Shown here one piece after another: positions 49,584 to 60,596 of a stretch of 64,000 nucleotides of DNA. This DNA is from Camarhynchus parvulus (lineage: Eukaryota > Chordata > Aves > Passeriformes > Thraupidae): NCBI RefSeq assembly GCF_901933205.1, contig NC_044571.1:70619689-70683688 (forward strand), in the 5' to 3' direction. Under the pieces are notes generated by a model that did not search any database, had not been told where the DNA came from, and was given only the letters and a program-made list of their open reading frames with translations. Both the position numbers and the translations under genes were made by a program. Every line of letters starts with the position of its first letter. Position 1 is the first letter of the stretch.

Positions 49584-50813
49584 ATTCTCCTTGGCATTTC
49601 TCCAGGATTTTTTTGGCATCCTGGCAGTGTAATGATTGGATTGGATGGTGGCTGTACCTTGCTGTTGTACTGAAATCTTCCTGCAGTCCTGAGGTTCAAA
49701 GATTCCTCTGGGTAGTTCTAAACAACTCTTCTCCTTTGGTCCCAATAGGCTTGAAACCATCTGGGCTGCAGATCAGCTGTGCAAAAAGCTCTATGTTTCT
49801 TGCCCTGGTGAACAGATAAGAGTAAAGGTCGACAAATTCAGATTCAGATGAAGCAAGGAAGAGTGAATTCCAAGGACTCTCCACTCTATGCCACAGCTTC
49901 AGCTACCAGACATTTAAATCCACAGGCTGTGAGCAAGAGATGGCATGTAAAATATGACAGGTGGCCAAGTTTATTTAATATGTTGGCTTTTCCACTGCTC
50001 TTAGCACTGTTATCAGAACACTTAATCTAGTTACATGGAGCAACATGGAAAAACACTAGCGAACATAAAAGAAAAAGCTGCTTCCAGGTAGCTTCCAAAT
50101 TAACTATTAGTCCCTTTGCATTGCTGGAAATCTAATAAGGCACTGATTACATATAGGAGTGATGAGTTTTAAAATATGCTCAGCTTCAGCTTTTACGTAC
50201 ATATTACTCAAAAAGCCTTGGGGCAGGAAATATGAAGTCATCTTGTCAGCATTTCAGCACAGATACCATGAGATCTTTTGAGCTGGCTCCTCAAAGGCTT
50301 TCTGTATATTCCCACACGGCAGCTGGAGAAGGGCCAACTCTCTGTGCTTGGGAGTCACTTTCCTCAGTCATTCTTTTGGGATGGGACCACTGGAGGAAGA
50401 AGATGAGTTAATCAGCCCTCCAGTATGAGATAGTCCAGCTAACTGCAGATCCCAAGTAAGGCAAGTCATGTGGCAAGTCCTGGGAAGCATGACAGTAGCC
50501 ACCAGCTGAAGTCCACAGGAGATGCAGGTTCTACCAGGGTTTGCTGTCCTGACTGTTATTCCCAGGTGCCTGAGAAGCCAGGCTTATCCATGTTCTTTGC
50601 CAAAGAGTGAAATTTGCTTTGTAGAAGAGAATACTTATTTAAAGGGACTTAAATGGACAAATGAGATATGCTTCCCACACCAGCCTTTCCTCCTGTGGTT
50701 GCTTGAACACTCAGTGCAGCATGACTGGAAAGTGCTGGAGCTCACACCAAAACTGCCTAGAGCATGGAGGTGGATGATGGTCAGGTCTTTGCTCTCACAT
50801 TGGCTTGAAGCCG
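49584..50813. other. Unique non-coding sequence
   Basis: No gene or transposon is recognised. The 128-codon plus-strand frame 50522-50908 overlaps minus-strand frames and has no recognisable domain. Confidence 0.5.
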
Positions 50814-50843
50814 TATATAACCAGGCTGGAAGCACCTCAGACT
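50814..50843 (+). promoter_or_regulatory. TATA box plus initiator-like pair (weak)
   Basis: TATATAA (50814-50820) lies 25 bp upstream of the A of TCAGACT (50837-50843), which fits the YYANWYY initiator consensus. The spacing is slightly shorter than the usual 28-31 bp. No CpG island, conserved exon or LTR boundary supports it. Confidence 0.15.
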
Positions 50844-51312
50844 ACACTGTCCTCTGCAGACACAGGCACAGCACGATTTGCTACCTCCGCTGGAACTCTG
50901 GCTTTTAGAACCTTCATGCCCTGCCCTGCCTTCTGGCTCTTGATTAGGTTGATTTCGGGCAAGAGTGAAATCCAGCTTCTTCACCCATTCTTCCTCTCAA
51001 TTCTCTTCATCATGTATCTTTGCTGCTTGCCTTGTTGCCAGCTCTGGCACTGCTCCAATGACAGAATAAGAATAAGCTAATTCAACTCACAAGAATGGCA
51101 GAGAATTAAGTCAGGACAAGTAAATAGGGAGAGGGAGGAATGTAGAAATGGGGATGGAGGGAAAGGGAAGTTGGTGAGGAGAACAGTAAAGGCCTTCTTT
51201 CCATGGCAGCCAGATTTTAACTTCATTCAATGGTCAGAAGTTACTGGTGGAGTTGGTATCACAGCTTGGGCTACATGCAGATACATTACCCATTTAAAAA
51301 GCAATGTTCTGA

Positions 51313-51313
<1 letters not shown>
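50844..51313. other. Unique non-coding sequence
   Basis: Nothing is recognised apart from a purine-rich stretch (GGGAGAGGGAGGAATG and following, about 51128-51182). Confidence 0.55.

Positions 51314-51357
<44 letters not shown>
51314..51357. repeat. (ATTG)11 tetranucleotide microsatellite
   Basis: Eleven perfect ATTG/GATT units lie between TTCTGAT and GTGCTGTG. The minus-strand frames across it read as S-I-N-Q repeats, which is an artefact. Probably length-polymorphic. Confidence 0.98.
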
Positions 51358-51359
<2 letters not shown>

Positions 51360-54089
51360 GCTGTGTCACAAGAAGGCTGTGTTTGGGAAAGCATACAGCT
51401 TCCAAGTCCTGCCTCTCTGAGCACTTCTCATCCAGAAGATTCATGGCTAGAAGAGGAAATCTAAAACTGTCAGTCAAGGCAGGATGCAGGTCTTTCAGTT
51501 TGCTGTGTCAGCTGAGCAAGAGATTTGAACACTAATGTTGGGAGACCTTTGAAAGGATTTTCCTTTTTAGAAGGCAAACTATGTCTTCAAAATGTCATGC
51601 CTTCCTGTAAGCAGACATTTAAAAAGTAATTTGAAATCACTCCCACAAGTGTTCAGCCCTGCTTGAAACATGACCAGCTACAGCAACCTGCACAGCACAA
51701 GAGACAGTAGGGAGGAGGCAGAATGTCACCCTACAATTATTTGCTACAAAATATAATACAAAAAGAAGTGACATTCCCCAAATCCTTCTGAAGAGAAGCC
51801 AGGAGTAACTGCACCAGCCTGCTATGGTGTGCTGGCACTCAGGCTGGTATTTGACACTCCCTGAATTTCCTTCCTCCTCTGTGCAGTTGTATTTCATTAG
51901 CAGGCAAGTGCCAGCGGGAGGAGGAAGATGATGTCAGCATCTGTACCTGGGCTGGAGCGGAGCTGGTGTAGGCTTGCAAGCAAAGCAGTCAAGAATCACC
52001 AAGGTAACTTGGTAAATCAGAAGGCAGGAGCTCAAATGAATGTAACAAGGCCCGATGAAAATAGAGTAATTAATCTTCCACTGGTTTTCCCGATTTTTCT
52101 CCTACTGTCCTCTGGCAGTGTATCCAGGTAGAAGGATTGCATCATCTGAATGCCTTGGTGCCTTGGTGATTCAAAGCTCCCAGGTCCCTGAAGGGCAAAG
52201 GAGCTGCGCAGCAGCTTTAAACAAATTAACACTTTCCTGGGACTTGTTCCTGTCTATGTCAAGAAAGAGCTTTTCCTTGAGAGGAGATGAAAGGTCTCCA
52301 GCATTGTGCAAACGATCCATCTATCCTCACCACAGCTTGTAAAATATGTGCTGGGACAGATCTCAGGCTCAGCTAGGAAATAGCAATAACAGCTATTGTT
52401 CAGGGGATGCTGCAGCTGACCCATGTTAAGATGTTATTGTACACTGAGACCTTCTTCCCCTTCTTTCCCATCACAATGAACTCCAGCCCAAGCATGGTTC
52501 GGGTTCCTGACTGCATGTTCTGAATGCTCCATCACTCCTGTGTGACCTGGTTCATCTCACAGGCTACAAAAACCAGGAAAAATAAAAAGAGTGTTTTCTG
52601 TCAGCTAAGTGAGCTGAACTGGTTCATCCAATTGTTCAGAGGAACAGTGGAGTTGGCATGAGGTGGTGGCAAAGACGACTGTCCAGGAGGGAGAGAGGAG
52701 ACTCTGCCCTGTTTCAATGGTAATAGGCATTAACCAAGGCATGCACCTGGTGAAACCTTACCCTCTGATGCAGTGATATAATTGCTCATTTCGTCATTCC
52801 CTGGCACACTTCTGTGAAAATGATCTGTACTAGCCTCAGGGATTTTCACAGGAGATTTTTTGTTTTCCAGATCATTTTGAGACAGGATACAAAAGGTGCC
52901 ACCCTGTTGGCAGGTCTGAGGAGGCAGTAATGTTCATGGAAGTGTGAGAGGGATGAAGAAATAACCTCTTAACCCTGTTAATCTGTGGCCTGGACAACAT
53001 CTCTAGTTGTGTCCCAAGGGTACAGTCAGACAGTACGTCTGAACTGGGCTAAAAGATAACTGCTGCCAAAAAGTGCCAGTCAGCTTCTCTTCCCTTTCCA
53101 CTTGTGTGCACTCCTACTGTTTCCCTTGGAGCATCACTGGTGCTTGTCTTGAATCTGTGCTGAGCTAGTAAAGGAGTAACACAGGGCAAAACAATCCCAC
53201 AGGAAGAAAATGAAGATTTTTCTACTCATTGAAAGGGATAGATCAGGTAATGGTAAAGTCAGACCAACTTCAGCTCCAGCATAAAGAGGACAGCTGTTTC
53301 ATCACCAGCTGCTGCTGTGAGTGGCACAGCGTCATCATCAAGAGCTGTAGGCAGCAAACACATAGCACTTGCACCCTCATTTGAATATAGGATGCTTACC
53401 TCATCAGTCATGGTCTATTTGCTGTAGCTGATATATCCACAAGTGTTGTATTTAGGGACCACAATCAATAAAGATCAAAAATAAGATAATGCTGACATAC
53501 ATTCCAGAGGACCATACTGAAAAGAGATATTTGCACAAAGTTTAGAAAGCTTAAGCAAGTGAAACAGCCACAAAATGAGCTCAGTTCATTGGCCTGCTTT
53601 GCGTAAGGGACATCCCTTCAAAAACCAGGAATTTCAGCTTTAGCTTTTCAAAGAGTGGACCACAAACCTTGTTTGTTTCCTGCATACTTTTATTCTGGGT
53701 TTTGCCTTTTCAGTTTGCCTCAGTATTTTGTGGCTTTTTGTGAGCTGTGTCTGCTGGACTGAGTAGGACCCCAAGGAAATAATTCTGTGAAACTCTATTT
53801 ATGGCCGGAGCACCTAGGAGGTCAATCTTAAAATGGGAAATAGTTCTCAGCCCCAGCTCTGACAATCTGCTAATCCCTCCAGACACTGCTGAAAGGATAT
53901 TTGAGACTTCCATTGCTGGACATAAATCAGTATCACATTCTATAGGAGAGTTCAAGAATGCCTATAGAAAGTTTATGATTTGCATTAAGGGCTTTGTGGG
54001 TTCCTGTGCTTTCCTTCTACTGTTTTGTTCCCTATGGCTAAGGCAGTACCCAAAACTCCCACCCCACCGTGCATCCCCCAGCAAATAGG
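51358..54089. other. Unique non-coding sequence, nothing recognised
   Basis: No gene, RNA or transposon is recognised. Frames are short and overlapping. A donor-like site on the minus strand (GATGAG/GTAAGC near 53394-53405) has no convincing acceptor partner. Confidence 0.55.
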
Positions 54090-54620
54090 TCTTAGGCACC
54101 CATTGCAATGTAAATAGATGCCGAATACGTGGCCAGAATAATTAAGCTTTAAAATTCTAGCTGAAAATCCATTGTCACACAAAACGGACCATACAGATAA
54201 GAAGGAGGTAATGAGAACAGCTTTTTACTGTCTGCACTTAACCATAAATGCTGGCCAGAATTCAGGAAGGATTAGGTGTTTCTACAGGAACCAGAGCATT
54301 TGCAAACATAGCACTAAGCAGCTGCTAATGGCTCTGGGCCAGAGCCCATTTCTTGAGTTCATTCACTCCTTTCCTTTCTGGAACACCGTTACTAAAGGCC
54401 GTAGGACTTTTCCGCCATCTCATCAGTGTAGAGGTTCATCTCCGATAGCAGGTCTAGTAAGTGTGCTTGTGCAACTTTCTATTATCTTATGAAATCCTGT
54501 GGAGGACGTTGTTAAATTAATACAATTCGTAGTTATCTATGTGCGGTAAGAAAATCTAATTATTATATAATTTTAAAGTAAAGAGTGCAAGCAGGTTATT
54601 TTCACATTTTGGTTAAAAGT
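54090..54620. promoter_or_regulatory. Enhancer-like block with SOX-POU-like composite and YY1-like site
   Basis: CATTGCAATGTAAAT (54101-54115) differs at two positions from the SOX2-OCT4 composite CATTGTNATGCAAAT. TCCGCCATCT (54411-54420) resembles the YY1 site. Several CpGs survive (54122-54132, 54184, 54387-54414, 54527-54546) in a CpG-poor neighbourhood, followed by TCTAATTATTATATAATT. The mixture is suggestive of a conserved element. Confidence 0.25.
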
Positions 54621-57179
54621 TTTCAGAAAAACAAAGCTAAACAGATTTAGCACAAACAATATTGAAAAATAATAAAGAACACATGCGACTTCACACCCCA
54701 CCCTTACTCCCAACTGATAGCTTATTTCATGGATCTGGGCTCAATTTACAAAAAGAAGAGTCACTTTAGTACTTACAATTTTGCTAACATTGGAATATTT
54801 TTTGGTATGCACCGTGTACTGAAATAAATCAGTTTCACTTCTTGTATATTTTATCGTTTTTTGCTAGATGATACATTATTTAAAGTTGAGTTTTTGAGTT
54901 GGTGAAAACTCTGATTTTCTATAGCCAGAGGTTTACAATCTGTAGGACAAGGAAAGAGTGTTATCCCATTTGACTGGGAGTGCTCAGGCACAAACAAGCT
55001 TAGATGGAAATTTAAAAATACAAATAACCTAGAGCAACTGGGGGCTGCTGTTCTGCTGTCCCACTGCACTGCCCACCCATCTACCTGGACTGCATCCAGC
55101 AGTTGCACAACTGTAGCCAGGTCAGTTTAACAAGCTGATGAAATGGAAAATGATGGCTTTTGGGTGCATTGGTTTTTAACTGGATCAGCCCGCTGAACAG
55201 CTGCCTCAGTTGCCCCAACACAGTTGCAGTGCAAGGCAAACACAGACTGGGGCAAGGGATGCAAGGAAAAGATGAGGGCGACCCTCACCTTGAGCCTTGC
55301 AGCTCATGGTCACCAGCTGCTCAGGTGCAGTGTCAGACTGAGCTCAACTACAAGTCTAAAGAGGATCTGGCCGTAAGTGTAGCTCCCTCCCACCACCTTG
55401 GAGCCACTAGAGCTACAAACACTTCCAGTAGTTCCGTGGGTTTCACTGGATGGAGCCAGAGTACAGGGCTAGTGGTCCAGCCTTTTAGACCTGCTTTGAA
55501 ATATATTAAAAACTGTACCAAACCTTGTCTACTGAAAATATTTTGTCTTCATATGCGCAGTGAAATATACAGCAGAGCCAGAGCTTTACAACAGAGCTTT
55601 ACAAACTTCATAATACCTACCAGTTTCTTAAAACGTATAAAATATTTAAAATAGCACCTATATAGTTGGTATGGGGTCAATACATGAGCTGTGACAACTT
55701 GAGAAATATGTACTGGGGCTAGAACTATATTTCAGACTCTATCCTTAAAAAGTGTAATGAAACGTCATCAAAGGGTGTGACTTCCAAAGCTGTGAATGCA
55801 CAATTAAACTTCCCCTTCCTTTCTCTCTTTTCTTTTCTCATTTAAATGACAGCTCTGGAAATGATTCTCAGCTATTGCCCTGTAAAAAGATGTGGATTAA
55901 GAATTTACCTGATTTTTTTGTTTCGTTTTGTTTATGTTTAGTTTGTTTTGTTTTGATTTTGGAGGGGAGGGAAGAAGAAGAGAATTACCATGATGTGAAG
56001 AAAATGAAGCTGCCTGGGTATTGAGGGGAAGGTTATGGTCAATTCTAATGAATTTCAAGGCTGGAGGAGAATGCTAGATCTCTCACTCTATGTGCTCTGC
56101 TGCTTCCGAGCTTAAGCACACATTTAACCCTGATCAGAGAGAAAGTTGTCTGTAGTAAATAATACACAATTAGACCCTGGAAGATATTTGTAAATCAAGT
56201 CGTTTTTAAGGCAACATTGAGTTAAAACATTGAAACGTTGCTTGTAAGACTCTTTTCAACTCGAAATACCAAGGTTCGGGTTTTGTTATTTTATCCCCCA
56301 CCCCCATCCTTTTGCAAGTGGGGTCAAAAAGCCCTGCAGGGTAGCATGGTTTGCACAAGCCTGCCAGGCTGCTCCCATAGCTTAAATTACCAGTAAAAGG
56401 GCTAGAAATCTGCATGCAGGTCTGTGTAGGGTGGCAGCAGTTTGGATGAGGAGGTGCATTAAAACCCATTAAACCCCACGTGATCCCTGCAGCACAATTC
56501 TCTTTTATCTTTCTTCTCTCCACTGCCCGGAGACTAAAGAGCTCATCTCCATAGGGCTCATCTCCATAGAATTGGGAAAGCAAAGTCTTCCACAGGCTTT
56601 ACTTGTTTCTGACCCTTTGCTCTTTCTCACAGTATCTGCCGTAGATTTACAAATTTAGTTGGGAACTTTTAAAATGTTCTAATCATCTTTGAAGAAATCA
56701 GATAAATACATGTGAATAAGTTAGGGGGAAAATACAAAACATTTTGTGACCTCCTGAAAAGTTCCTAAAATTTCGCTTCACTTAGGTATTAGAAATGGGC
56801 TGTTTATCTGAATAATGATTTCTTTCCCCTTTTACTCGGTGTTACATTTCCTTCAAAGACTCATGGAAGTCCTTAATGTTATCTGCTGTAATGAAGCAAC
56901 CCCTTGGTCTGGGTGGGAAATCTAGAGTATAAACGTCCAGTCTCTTTATTTCTTCCTTGGACAAATAAAACCACACAAACCAGCACGCTGCACGCTGGAT
57001 AAATCATTTACATAATGAATTGTTTTATGCAGAGGGCTTCTGAAGGGGGCAAAAACTTAAATGTGGTTACTATGTCAACAAACGACGGGATTTAGGCATT
57101 TTTTTAAGGACTTAGGTCTACAGAAGACTGGGGGAGAATTTATGGAGCGTGTTGTGCTGACACCCTCCCAGCTGTTCCT
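54621..57179. other. Unique non-coding sequence upstream of the CpG island
   Basis: No gene is recognised. The plus-strand 164-codon frame 55160-55654 and minus-strand 125-codon frame 56206-56583 have no recognisable domain. A GTTTT-rich tract lies at 55913-55960. The last 300 bp before the island are AT-rich, with an AGTATAAA word near 56937. Confidence 0.5.
55913..55960. repeat. (GTTTT)n-like low-complexity tract
   Basis: Irregular TTTTTTTG, TTTCG, TTTTG and TTTATG units form a T-rich stretch that ends in GGAGGGGAGGGAAG. Confidence 0.85.
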
Positions 57180-57780
57180 CCCCCCGAGCGGAGCGGGCAG
57201 GGGAACGGCCCCGGGGGCGGCGGCGCCTTCGGGACCCCCGGGCGCTTGGAGGGCTGGGAATCCTCACGGAGGGAAAGCCGGCTGCTCGCAAGCAGGGGCG
57301 GTTCGGGGAGAACGAGAGCGCCCCTGCTTTTCTTCCTGCTGAGCCGAGATCCTTACGTGATTTTTGGGAAAGCTTTGCGCATGCAAGCGTCTGCTGCGCT
57401 TTCTGAGGAGCCGGCAGAGCGGCAAGGCAGGTATTTCTCTCACGAGCTTCCTTTCGTGCTCTTTCCCCGCTCCCTTGTCAAGTTACGAGCGCCCACCATC
57501 ATCCCGCTCCTCGGAGCGTCACCGCCGCTGCCGCGTCCCGGGGGGGCTCTGGGGACACCCAGGGGGGAGCGGGGGCTCTGCGGGCTGCCAGGCGCATCCC
57601 TCGGAGCCGCTGTGTCCCGGGAATGGCTCTGGGGACAGGTCTGGGGACACCCAGGGGGGAGCGGGGGCTCTGCGGGCTGCCGGGCGCGCCCCTCGCAGCA
57701 GAGCCTCGGCCCAGCCGCGGGGCTGTGCGGCTCTGGGGTGGCCTGGGACTGCGGCCCGAGCAGAAGTCTGAAACGTAATC
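57180..57780. promoter_or_regulatory. CpG island, likely promoter or first exon of an unidentified transcript
   Basis: By eye there are roughly 55-60 CpGs in 600 bp (about 15 in the first 120 bp), against near absence elsewhere, and the stretch is GC-rich. An NRF1-like TGCGCATGCA lies at 57376-57385 and a TTACGTGA bZIP-type word at 57353-57360. Possible first-exon donors face both ways: GGCAG/GTATTT on the plus strand after 57430, and TCAC/GTAAGG on the minus strand (reading 57360 down to 57351). In birds such islands usually mark promoters. No initiating coding frame resembles a known N-terminus, so the first exon would be non-coding or the gene unrecognised. The 222-codon plus-strand frame here reflects GC-richness. 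Confidence 0.8.
57548..57681. repeat. Exact 42-bp direct repeat inside the CpG island
   Basis: The 42-bp segment starting TCTGGGGACACCCAGGGGGG and ending GCGGGCTGCC occurs at 57548-57589 and, unchanged, at 57640-57681, a period of 92 bp. A third short match, GGCTCTGGGGACAG, lies at 57625-57638. The unit is rich in G runs, including a run of six. Confidence 0.97.
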
Positions 57781-60019
57781 CATGCTCGAGTGATGCTATG
57801 TCCAGTTTGGGGTTATCTGGGGGTCGTGAGCGCTTGTGGTTTTTGTTATTGCATGCGTCAGCTCTTGTATGTGCATGTGGTCATTCCTGTTCATGTCTGA
57901 TCTCTCAGTATTAGAAATTAGTTAGGATGCCTGAGAATAGTATAAGTTGCTGAGGGGATTCAAGTGTTGTCTGGGACACAAGCAGATGCGCTGGAATCCG
58001 CACATGTGTAGCTGGAGTTGTTTTGTGCAGATGCTCTATGTCCTTCTGTAGAGCTGCCCGTGGCTCATACCTCCTTCTGGCACAGATCTCTGGCAATTCC
58101 CCAGCCTTATCCTTATGTATCACAGCTAGTGTCATTTGGATAGTTAGCTCACGGGATTTTGAAATTCATCACACAAGCACATTTTTTACTGTGAAAGTGA
58201 AGCCAGTGTGTAGCATTTTCTGCTTTCTTTACACCCACAAACTCAGAGTCTTAAAAAGCTTCTGCCTCCTCAATTCTCTGAAACAGAAAATGGGGCCTCA
58301 TGCATCAGACCAAAGAATAACCATCTCAGTGCTCCTGTAGGAAAAGAACAGCTGTGTGGAAAGATCAATAAACACCACCAGTTGCTTCAAAAGTCGTAAA
58401 ATGGAAAGACTCCACAAAATAAAACCTGTGGCAGGAGACCCTGACTCCAGACACTGTAGGAGAACTCCTGGGAAATGCAGTAATTAGTGGGAAGTCTCAG
58501 ACTTGTTTTCTTTTGGTGGTTCCATGCATAAAAATATTTGGTTTAGGAGATGAAATCACAGTGGCAGGAAGAAATATCTGTGTGAAATGAAAGCTTGTTT
58601 ATGCTTAATGCATTGGAGAAATGGTTCATGAGTGGTTTATGTCAGTGAAAATAAAACACTCACAATGCTGCCAAGGCCACAGACCTCAGGTGAGCTGTGT
58701 ATGCGCTGTCTGGTCCTGTGAGCTGAAAGTGTCTGGGGCTGCTTTGGTTTTTTTCACTCTTTAAACAAAACAAAACAAAACAAAAAAAAAAAAAGTGATA
58801 TTTTCTTTTTTCTACCTGCCTTTTCACATTACTGTAGCTCTTTGTTACTGTAGCTCTTCACTCCTTTGCTTAATCTGCATATTTCCCTAAGTTTTCCTTC
58901 ATTGCCAAGAGAGAAGAATCATTTGGGAAGGCCCAGCTTCTCCTTGATGGCTCTCTCTTGCCTCTCCAGGTCACCTCTTGGAGACCCCTCTGTCATCTTT
59001 GCACATCTCTCCTCCCCACCCCTTGCTCTCCTCAGCCACTCAGGATGTGATGGTCCTTCCTCATTGCTTTCACATCTTCTCCTGCTCTTCTGCCTGGATC
59101 CTGCTGCTGCTTTCATGCTCACATTGGCCAGCCTGTGCCACCTCCTTCCAGCTCTGTCACCACCTGGGGGACTCTTGTTTTCCCTGAGAGAACCACGTCA
59201 CAACTACTTTCCTAAAGAATGCCACAGGTTCCACAATGATGTCCTGTAAAGGAGAAAGAGCTGCCTGGGATTCTAGATTTTCTGCCAGGCATGGTGTGCA
59301 GAATTCATGCAGAACTCTGAGTCTATTTACTCCATGCAAGTGGCTGTAGAAGTACCCAGTGATTCCCCTGCCTGTACAGAGATTAACAGGAGAAGGGTTG
59401 CTTTTCTTCCCTTGCCCTTCACATTTCCTCTTGAAGATTTTTGACAGCTGTGTGCCCCCGAGCTTGGGCCTTGAGGTGTGATTGAGAGACAAATTAAGTT
59501 TTCTAAATGGTTATAAAGCTAAATCCTAAAATTAGAATAATTTGTGTCGTGTAGGGGTTTGAATACATATGAAAACTTAACAGTAGAATAATGGCAGTAA
59601 CTTAAAGCTCTTCAACTCATGTTATAGGGATTTGCAAGGGGATTGGAAGGAGTGGGTTCATTCTCCCCAGATACAGTGCTTGCTCCATGCTGTGTGTCAG
59701 GGCAAACAGTCCCCAACTGTGTCCTGCCCCTAAATCATCACAGGGAAGCCTGCAGTCCAGCAAAGATGTACACCAGTGTGTTATGTCACTATTATAACAG
59801 TATTAGCAGTAGAGTGAGCCTGGCTGACTTTACTGCAATGGCCAGTGGTCTGATTTGAGTCTCACTTCTGCAACCTTTTGCTCTTATGGGATCTCATCCA
59901 AAGCTCTCTGAATTCCCATTCACCTTGGCGGGCTTCCACTCTGCCTCACTGCAGCTGATATCATAGATAAGAGTTCCAGGACTGAGTTCTTTGATTCTGC
60001 CTGAAATTAGTATAAAGTT
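57781..60019. other. Unique non-coding sequence downstream of the CpG island
   Basis: No exon can be called. An AAAAC tract running into poly-A lies at 58763-58794. A pyrimidine-rich stretch at 58866-59200 gives 67- to 127-codon frames on both strands, none recognisable. Confidence 0.5.
58763..58794. repeat. (AAAAC)n and poly-A tract
   Basis: AAAC and three AAAAC units run into 13 A. It could be a retroelement tail, but no body is recognised upstream. Confidence 0.9.
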
Positions 60020-60268
60020 CTTCTAAGACAAACCCTGAGTATCCCTTCATCCAGATAGGGAAGAAGGGATACTCAGGGTTTAATAAGGATATTAAACAGG
60101 GCTGGCCCCAATAGTGAGCCCTTGGAAACACCACTGTTGACTGTCTGCCAGATGGATGTACATTCACCACCACACTCTGGCCTCAGAGCATTTACCCAGT
60201 AAACAGAGCACCTGTCCATGCCATGAACAGCCAATTTCTCCAGAAGAATGACATGGTAGACATAAAAT
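60020..60268 (-). mobile_element. CR1 LINE fragment, ORF2 reverse transcriptase region (dead copy)
   Basis: On the minus strand the segment encodes part of CR1 reverse transcriptase. Around 60131-60089 it reads N-S-G-V-S-K-G-S-L-L-G-P-A-L-F, matching the family motif S-G-V-P-Q-G-S-x-L-G-P-x-L-F, and a later piece reads L-D-E-G-I-L. Before it, the sequence for 'ETGCSWAW/TGALFTG'-type flanks is recognisable at nucleotide level (plus-strand AGCCAATTTCTCCAGAAGAATG, 60228-60249). The copy is a truncated fragment, frame-disrupted, and interrupted by an inverted duplication (60030-60081). It cannot encode a working enzyme. Confidence 0.88.
60030..60081. repeat. Perfect 19-bp inverted repeat (hairpin) inside CR1 copy
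   Basis: The left arm AAACCCTGAGTATCCCTTC (60030-60048) is exactly complementary to 60063-60081, with a 14-nt loop. From my knowledge of CR1, the left arm belongs to the element (it encodes the E-G-I-L part on the minus strand), whereas the right arm interrupts the expected run from CATCCAGAT into AATAAGGATATTAAACAGG. The right arm is therefore an inserted inverted copy. At 52 nt, it is too short for a microRNA precursor. Confidence 0.95.
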
Positions 60269-60486
60269 CGTGACTGTACTTTGTGGTGTGGACACTTGTC
60301 ACGCTCTGAAGTAAATTCATTGTTGGAGATACAGAAATCCCGAGAAGCTCTAGGAGAGCCATGTGTTTCTGCCTATGGACAGGGATTTTGTCTCATGGAC
60401 ATGATGGGCTATGCCCCACATCCCGTGTGCAGGATGTGCACATGCATGGCAGCAGCATGCCTGAGGGTCTCTTTGGCTCACTGCAG
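60269..60486. other. Unique sequence after the CR1 fragment
   Basis: No feature is recognised. It may contain undetected diverged CR1 sequence. Confidence 0.4.
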
Positions 60487-60596
60487 CCTCTGCTAGGCTC
60501 AGTCATGGGTTATGTAGAAATCCTTGGCAAGTGGTCTAATTACTCCTTTTCTAATAAGACTACATTTCTGGGTGGAAGAAGGTACTGTTTGAGCAG
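60487..60596 (+). other. Candidate 110-nt exon (unproven)
   Basis: An acceptor-like TCTCTTTGGCTCACTGCAG ends at 60486 and a strong donor, GAGCAG followed by GTAAGG, lies at 60597. One frame is open through the whole segment (part of the 79-codon frame 60361-60600) and ends at the TAA formed by the donor. The encoded residues, with N-Y-S and N-K-T glycosylation-type triplets, match no family I recognise. A shorter alternative acceptor is TTTTCTAATAAG at 60558. Confidence 0.17.

Noticed and set aside
51227..51477. Minus-strand frames with S-I-N-Q repeats
   Set aside because: They are translations of the ATTG microsatellite.
55160..55654. 164-codon plus-strand frame
   Set aside because: No recognisable domain, signal sequence or splice context; consistent with chance.
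57246..57914. 222-codon plus-strand frame across the CpG island
   Set aside because: GC-rich sequence has few stop codons, and the frame runs through the 42-bp repeat in low-complexity Gly/Pro/Ser/Arg residues with no domain.
60030..60081. MicroRNA precursor
   Set aside because: The hairpin is only 52 nt with a 19-bp stem, perfectly paired, and lies in a CR1 coding fragment. A template switch explains it better.
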